From: CAZAYY01 sp964489525
Lineage (GTDB): Bacteria; Chloroflexota; Anaerolineae; Anaerolineales; JABWBV01
Assembly: GCA_964489525.1 (NCBI GenBank)
Contig: CAZAYY010000002.1
Coordinates: forward strand, 62,001-126,000
Direction of reading: 5' to 3'
DNA length: 64,000 nucleotides
The position numbers and the translations under genes were made by a program. A model generated the notes under the pieces. It was not told the origin of the DNA, made no database searches, and saw only the letters and a program-made list of their open reading frames with translations. Each line of letters starts with the position of its first letter. Positions within the stretch are counted from its first letter, which is position 1. This document shows, in pieces, positions 59,450 to 64,000 of this stretch.

Positions 59450-60793
59450 ATGAAAAAAATCTTCCGTATCCAATTGCCTCTTGTGCTGGTTATTGCCGCA
59501 TGGTTTTTAGGAGCCTGCCAGCCTGCCGCACCTGCTTCGCCCAACACGGCTGCTCCTGACGCTGGCCAGGCGGCTGCACCCACCACTGTGCCCGCTGCGG
59601 TGTCCACTGGAGTGTCCACTGCCCCGGCGGCACAGCCCACCACTGCACCCACCCTGGCGTCAGTGCTCGATTTGCCTGCTTCAGGCACCATGCCTGGCTG
59701 CACCGTGACCAGTATGCGCGAGGAAACGGACACCCAGATTATTTCCATCCTGGGCGATATAACCGACCAGGACCGGGTTTGGGGCAGCGCCGATGCACCC
59801 GTAACCATCATTGAATACGCCGATTTCCAATGCCCGTTTTGTGCCCAGTTCTCGATTGTCCTTTCCCAGTTAAAGGCCGACTACCCCGACACGCTCCGGG
59901 TGGTCTACCGCCACTTCCCACTGATGAGCATTCACGACAAGGCCGCACTCAGCGCCCAGGCTGCCGACGCGGCGGGTTTGCAGGGTAAGTTCTGGGAAAT
60001 GCACGATTTGTTGTATAAAACCCAATCTACCTGGGCCAACCTGAGCGTCAGCGACTTCCAAACCTGGGTCATCGAGCAGGCCGGCGGGCTTGGCCTGGAT
60101 GTGGACGCCTTCACCCAGGATATGCTGGACGAGGCCAATGCCACCGCTGTTGAAAATGCTTACAACTCACTGGCAGCCATCGGCATGCCCGGTACCCCGT
60201 TTGTTCTGATCAACTGGATTCCACAACAGGACCTGAACTACAGCTCCATGGTCACCATCATCAACCTGCTGGCCCTCGAACAGCGCCAATACCAGGAATG
60301 CCCGCCGGTGGTGATTGACCCTGCTCGCGATTATTTTGCCACCCTGCAAACCGAAAGGGGCGAGATTGTGATTGAACTGCTGCCAGAAAAAGCCCCTCTG
60401 GCGGTGAACAACTTTGTCTTTCTGGCGCAGTCGGGTTGGTATGATGGGGTTACCTTCCACCGGGTCCTGGATTCGCTGCCGATTGCCCAGGCCGGAGACC
60501 CCAGCGGCACGGGCTTTGGCACACCCGGCTATGCCTTCAAGAACGAAAATTCCGACCTGAAGTTTGACGGCCCAGGTTGGTTGGCCATGGCCAACGCCGG
60601 AGCCGATTCCAACGGCAGCCAATTTTTTATCACCAAAGGGCCAACCCCCCACCTGGATGGCGGGTATACAATTTTTGGCCGGGTGATTGCCGGGCAGGAT
60701 GTGGTGGACAGCCTGACCATTCGCGACCCCGCCAGCAGCAGCACGCTGCCGCCCGGTGACCGCATCCTTTCGGTTTCTATCGAAGAAAAGTAG
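59450..60793 (+). CDS. Lipoprotein fusing a DsbA-type oxidoreductase to a cyclophilin
   Basis: A 447-residue lipoprotein. The signal ends in LGAC (about residue 23), and an Ala/Thr/Pro linker runs to about 75. A DsbA-type thioredoxin domain (about 90-275) has CPFC at 128-131 and the cis-Pro loop MPGTPFVLI. A cyclophilin-type peptidyl-prolyl isomerase (about 300-447) has FHRVLD, GTGFGTPGYAFKNE and SNGSQFFITKGPTPHLDGGYTIFGRV with breaks at domain edges. One polypeptide would thus make disulfides and isomerise prolines in exported proteins. The classic cyclophilin catalytic Arg is present in FHRVLD. Confidence 0.9.
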   Translation: MKKIFRIQLPLVLVIAAWFLGACQPAAPASPNTAAPDAGQAAAPTTVPAAVSTGVSTAPAAQPTTAPTLASVLDLPASGTMPGCTVTSMREETDTQIISILGDITDQDRVWGSADAPVTIIEYADFQCPFCAQFSIVLSQLKADYPDTLRVVYRHFPLMSIHDKAALSAQAADAAGLQGKFWEMHDLLYKTQSTWANLSVSDFQTWVIEQAGGLGLDVDAFTQDMLDEANATAVENAYNSLAAIGMPGTPFVLINWIPQQDLNYSSMVTIINLLALEQRQYQECPPVVIDPARDYFATLQTERGEIVIELLPEKAPLAVNNFVFLAQSGWYDGVTFHRVLDSLPIAQAGDPSGTGFGTPGYAFKNENSDLKFDGPGWLAMANAGADSNGSQFFITKGPTPHLDGGYTIFGRVIAGQDVVDSLTIRDPASSSTLPPGDRILSVSIEEK

Positions 60794-60803
60794 CCAGGCG
60801 CAG

Positions 60804-62096
60804 ATGGACGATTTTTCCACTCCGCAGCCTGCAGCACCCCTATCCCCATCCTCACCCCCACCCGGCCTGGAGAGCGAACCCGCTCTCCAGCTTGGTGTTG
60901 ATCCGGCAGCGGGCTCGCCAACCCCCGCCACTGCAAAGTTTTCGGATTTTCTTTGCCTGCTGGTTTGCAGCGGGATTGGGCTTTTATACGCTGGAGCCGG
61001 TTTCGTGGTTGTAATAACCAGCCTGTGGAACGGCACGTTTGAAACAGCCCTGCCTGGTTTGCTGCTCCTTTTATCCAGCCTGCTGTTTTTACCGGGCGCC
61101 CTGGCCTCTGGGCGCAAACTTGCCGGGGGTGCTCCAGAACCCTTGCTGACCTGGAGACCGGTGTGGCTGGCTTTTTGGATTTTTCCGGCGGTTTTTATCG
61201 TTGGTTCACTGGTCGCTCAAGGGCCTGCAGTGCTTTCAACCTGGCTGATTTCCCCTTTTTATTTCTTGGGCATGCTTATTCCGCAGCTTTGGCTCATCAG
61301 CCTTGGGGCGCGTGGCCTGACCACGCTCACCCGCGGCCAGGCCTGGAAGATATGGGGCATCAGCCTGGGTATCACCCCATTTCTGATTTTACTGGTTGAG
61401 TTGGTTCTGGGTGCCCTGGCTGTTTTCGGTGTCGGCTTGCTTTTGTCCAACGAGCCGGGCTTCATGGCCGATATCCAGCGCTTGTGGAGCCAGGTTCAGG
61501 CCGGGATGCAGTTCAGCACCCTGGAACTGCTGGACTTCGCTGAAAAATACCTGGTGCGCCTGGATGTGGTTCTGGTGGCCGGTGTGTTTGCTGCTGTAGT
61601 GGTGCCTTTGCTTGAAGAGCTGTTGAAACCCCTGGCGGTCTACCTGCTGGCCGGGCGCAGCCTTTCGCCTTCGGCAGGTTTTGTTGGCGGAATGATCGCC
61701 GGGGCAGCCTTTGGCTTTTTTGAGACCCTGGGTTTGAGCACCGACAGCCAGAGTTTTGCCTCGGTGATTGGGGTTCGCCTTGGCACCAGCCTGCTGCATA
61801 TCGTTACCGCCGGGCTGACTGGCTATGGCCTGGGCCTGGCTTTGCAAAACCGCCAGCCTGGCGCTTTGCTGAAAAATTTTACCTTCGCGGTGCTGCTGCA
61901 CGGGTTGTGGAATGGGGTGACTGTCCTTGCAGTGCTGGGCCAGCTGCCAGGCGGAACTGCCCTGGTTAACCCAACCATTGCGACCGCCATATCCGGCATC
62001 ACCATTGTTGCGTTGATATTTGTCTCCCTGGTGATTTTGCGGGTTATTAATCGCAAACTGCAGGTGCCCCAGCCGCAGGACGCGCTGCCTGCCTGA
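60804..62096 (+). CDS. PrsW-like intramembrane metalloprotease
   Basis: A 430-residue protein with about eleven hydrophobic helices after a Pro-rich cytoplasmic tail. The PrsW active-site elements are present: the Glu pair in PLLEELLKPLAVYL, FFETLG, the His in SLLHIVTAGLTGYGLG and the second His in LLHGLWNG. PrsW enzymes cleave anti-sigma factors within the membrane in B. subtilis; no anti-sigma gene is adjacent. The ATG at 60804 follows the cyclophilin gene by ten bases; an ATG at 60756 would overlap it. Confidence 0.88.
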   Translation: MDDFSTPQPAAPLSPSSPPPGLESEPALQLGVDPAAGSPTPATAKFSDFLCLLVCSGIGLLYAGAGFVVVITSLWNGTFETALPGLLLLLSSLLFLPGALASGRKLAGGAPEPLLTWRPVWLAFWIFPAVFIVGSLVAQGPAVLSTWLISPFYFLGMLIPQLWLISLGARGLTTLTRGQAWKIWGISLGITPFLILLVELVLGALAVFGVGLLLSNEPGFMADIQRLWSQVQAGMQFSTLELLDFAEKYLVRLDVVLVAGVFAAVVVPLLEELLKPLAVYLLAGRSLSPSAGFVGGMIAGAAFGFFETLGLSTDSQSFASVIGVRLGTSLLHIVTAGLTGYGLGLALQNRQPGALLKNFTFAVLLHGLWNGVTVLAVLGQLPGGTALVNPTIATAISGITIVALIFVSLVILRVINRKLQVPQPQDALPA

Positions 62097-62131
62097 CATC
62101 CCTAACTTCCGCTGTGGAATGCTGGTTTTGT

Positions 62132-62167
62132 GCCTGGCCCGGTTTGCTGCGGCCAGGCCATTTTTTT
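62132..62167 (+). terminator. Rho-independent terminator
   Basis: GCCTGGCC (62132-62139) pairs with GGCCAGGC (62151-62158), followed by CA and seven T residues. It separates the PrsW gene from the convergent ggt gene. Confidence 0.85.
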
Positions 62168-62170
62168 GGC

Positions 62171-63796
62171 TTAACGCAGTCCCATAGCCAGCCCATCGGC
62201 GCGCGGGTCGCTGCCGCCGGCCAGCACTCCCGTTTGTGGGTCGCGCAAAATGACCTGCCCGCGCCCAAAGATGGCCCGTCCAAACCCGCTGACCGGGGCG
62301 ATGACGTGCCCCATGGCTGCCAGGCCTTCCAGGGTTTCCATGGAAACGCCCTGCTCCAGCGCAACCCGGCCATCCGGGGCGCTGTCCACCAGGCACAGGC
62401 GCGGCCGGTCGAGCGCTTCTTGGGGCGAAAGTCCATCATCCAACAGCCCCAGCGCCACCTGGACATGCCCCTGCGGCTGCATTGCCCCACCCATCACCCC
62501 GTAGCTGGCGTAAAGTTCGCCATCCGGGCGGGTAATGAGCGCCGGGATAATGGTGTGATAAGGTCGTTTGCCAGGGGCCAGGGCGTTGGGGTGAGCCGGG
62601 TCGAGCGAAAAGCCGTGGCCGCGGTTTTGCAGGGTGAACCCCCAACCTTTGGGTACGATGCCTGTGCCAAAGCCCATATAGTTGCTGTTGATGAACGAAC
62701 AGGCATTGCCTTCGCCATCCACCACGCTGAGATAAACCGTATCAGACGAAGCCGAAGGCGCGCCGCGCACCGGGTCGGCCATGGCCCGGTCGGGGTTGAG
62801 CAAAGCCCGCCGGGAAGCAGCGTATTCTTTGGAGAGCAGCGCTTCGAGTGGGGCCGGGTTGGTTGCCGGGTCCGCCGCGTACCAGTGGGTATCGGCAAAA
62901 GCCAGGCGCAGGGCTTCAATCACCAGGTGCAGCCTTTGGGCCGAAAGTGGGGGCAGGGCGGCCAGGTCATAGGCTTCCAGGATGTTAAGCGCCAGCAGCG
63001 CCGCCAGTCCCTGCCCGTTGGGTGGGCATTCCCAAACCTGGTAGCCGCGGTAGCGGGTTGAGATGGGGGTTTCCCAGGTGGAAAAATGCGCAGCCAGGTC
63101 TTCTTGGGTCAGGCAGCCGCCCGCCTGCTGGACCACATCGGCGATGGCCTTGGCAATCGGGCCGGTGTAGAATGCCTCTTTGCCCCCTGCTGCGACGCTT
63201 TGCAGGGTGCGCGCCAACCCGGGGTTGCGAAAAATTTCCCCAGCCCTGGGGCCGCGCCCGTCCAATGTCAGCTCCAGCCCGTTAGGCGCAGTCTTTAACT
63301 GGCGTTCGGCGCCGCGCTGCCAGAAATAAGCTGTGATGGGCGCAACCGGGAAGCCTTCTTCGGCCAGCCGAATGGCCGGGGCCAGGATGGTTGCCATATC
63401 GAGCCGCCCATGCGCTTCAACCAGGTCGCACCAACCTGCGCACGCACCGGGAACGGTGATGGTGTGTGGGTGGAACTGCGGCAGGGTTTTCCCAAATCCT
63501 TCTTTCGCCAGGTTCGCCAGCGAAAGCCCGGCGGGGGCCCGCCCAGAGCCATTCAACGCCTTGATTTTCCGGGTGGTCGCCTCGAAAAATAGGGCGAAAC
63601 AATCGCCGCCAATCCCGGTGGAGGTGGGTTCCGTCACATTTAACGCGGCCGCAGTGGCCACAGCCGCATCCGCTGCGTTCCCCCCGCTGCGCAAAATTTC
63701 CAGCCCGGCAGCCACCGCCAGCGGCTGCGAGGTTGCCACCATGCCCCCAGTGGCATAAACCGTTGAACGGTGGGAATGAAAATTCAGGTTGGTCAT
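62171..63796 (-). CDS. ggt: Gamma-glutamyltransferase family protein
   Basis: A 541-residue Ntn-hydrolase precursor: MVATSQPLAVAAGLEILRSGGNAADAAVATA at the start with a break in conservation, GIGGDCFALF, and the self-cleavage/nucleophile Thr in SSDTVYLSVVDGEGNA with NSNYMGFGTGIVPKGWGFTLQNRG after it. Then GKRPYHTIIPALI and the GGAMQPQGHVQ motif. It hydrolyses or transfers gamma-glutamyl groups from glutathione-like peptides. No signal peptide is visible, so a cytoplasmic role or a GGT-like acylase activity is possible. Confidence 0.88.
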   Translation of the reverse strand: MTNLNFHSHRSTVYATGGMVATSQPLAVAAGLEILRSGGNAADAAVATAAALNVTEPTSTGIGGDCFALFFEATTRKIKALNGSGRAPAGLSLANLAKEGFGKTLPQFHPHTITVPGACAGWCDLVEAHGRLDMATILAPAIRLAEEGFPVAPITAYFWQRGAERQLKTAPNGLELTLDGRGPRAGEIFRNPGLARTLQSVAAGGKEAFYTGPIAKAIADVVQQAGGCLTQEDLAAHFSTWETPISTRYRGYQVWECPPNGQGLAALLALNILEAYDLAALPPLSAQRLHLVIEALRLAFADTHWYAADPATNPAPLEALLSKEYAASRRALLNPDRAMADPVRGAPSASSDTVYLSVVDGEGNACSFINSNYMGFGTGIVPKGWGFTLQNRGHGFSLDPAHPNALAPGKRPYHTIIPALITRPDGELYASYGVMGGAMQPQGHVQVALGLLDDGLSPQEALDRPRLCLVDSAPDGRVALEQGVSMETLEGLAAMGHVIAPVSGFGRAIFGRGQVILRDPQTGVLAGGSDPRADGLAMGLR

Positions 63797-63891
63797 AGGT
63801 GTTTTCCTTTGATTAAAGGGTATGGCCTCTTTGTGCCATCTGGCTGCCTGGAATTATACGGTATAAATCCAAAGAAGTGCTGAAATAGCCC

Positions 63892-63955
63892 CACAAGCTA
63901 CAAGCTACACACCATAAGCTACAAGCCACACGCCACACGCCACAAGTTACAATGG
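63892..63955. repeat. Degenerate short tandem repeat (ACAAGCT / CACACGC units)
   Basis: About 60 bases built from 7-base units of the type CTACAAG, CACACGC and CACAAGT, with no open frame. The last 200 bases of the window hold no other feature that I can support. Confidence 0.6.
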
Positions 63956-64000
63956 ACCTAAAACAACCCTCCTCATTCCCATGGAATCACGGATTCCGTT

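Noticed and set aside
1..64000. tRNA, rRNA, insertion sequences, prophage or CRISPR loci
   Set aside because: I looked for T-loop patterns, transposase motifs and repeat-spacer arrays by eye and found none that I could support; no search program was run.

Overview
The window is a gene-dense, GC-rich stretch of a bacterial chromosome with about 53 protein-coding genes on both strands. I see no rRNA or tRNA genes, CRISPR array, insertion sequence or prophage. Gene content suggests a member of the Chloroflexota, probably class Anaerolineae (inference). The basis is lipoproteins with long Thr/Pro linkers, a DUF3048 lipoprotein, an NBR1-type Ig domain on a secreted lipoprotein, PadR/HAAS pairs, a RodZ-like protein with DUF4115, tandem M42 peptidases, a kinase-ATPase-TPR protein, and short palindromic repeats in most larger gaps.

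Layout. 1-4.2 kb: end of a YbaK-type deacylase, coaBC, a DUF3048 lipoprotein, a DUF952 protein and a VOC protein with its own promoter and operator. 4.2-10.8 kb: heparinase II/III-like protein, GT4 glycosyltransferase, modular lipoprotein, drug-type MFS pump. 10.8-16.3 kb: a CinA-like amidase and a formyltransferase-like protein diverge from an operon of YggX, a radical SAM protein, an ATP-grasp ligase and biotin ligase. The radical SAM gene is the most notable object in the window. Its frame runs through an in-frame TGA to give a Cys-Sec-Ala-Glu-Pro tail, the readthrough stop overlaps the next start as ATGA, and a SECIS-like hairpin follows the TGA. 16.3-23.7 kb: a small membrane protein, htpG, a PadR/HAAS pair, and a four-subunit 2-oxoacid:ferredoxin oxidoreductase with a terminator-like hairpin inside the operon. 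23.7-28.3 kb: a minus-strand DinB-ArsR-MFS-MFS operon with a consensus promoter and overlapping operator. 28.4-37 kb: ABC-F ATPase, an oxidoreductase, a histidine kinase overlapping a CpaF ATPase, an XRE protein, a TPR protein and an acetyltransferase. 37-46.6 kb: a DsbA-like protein behind a leader predicted to fold, an aromatic amino acid decarboxylase, glpD, a Thr/Pro-repeat protein, three M42 peptidases and a solute-binding lipoprotein. 46.6-52 kb: an NAD(P)-binding protein, a GbsR regulator and a 1196-residue kinase. 52-64 kb: L9, RodZ-like, RimO, a bisphosphate nucleotidase, a GT39-like protein, an EamA transporter, a DsbA-cyclophilin lipoprotein, a PrsW-like protease and gamma-glutamyltransferase.

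Together the genes suggest a heterotroph that ferments or oxidises amino acids: M42 peptidases, gamma-glutamyltransferase, a decarboxylase and a VOR-type ferredoxin oxidoreductase are all present. GlpD suggests respiratory capacity. Several promoters are clear: TTGACA/TATAAT pairs with overlapping palindromes, extended -10 elements, and at least two genes whose -10 lies only 6-8 bases before the start codon, which implies leaderless mRNAs.
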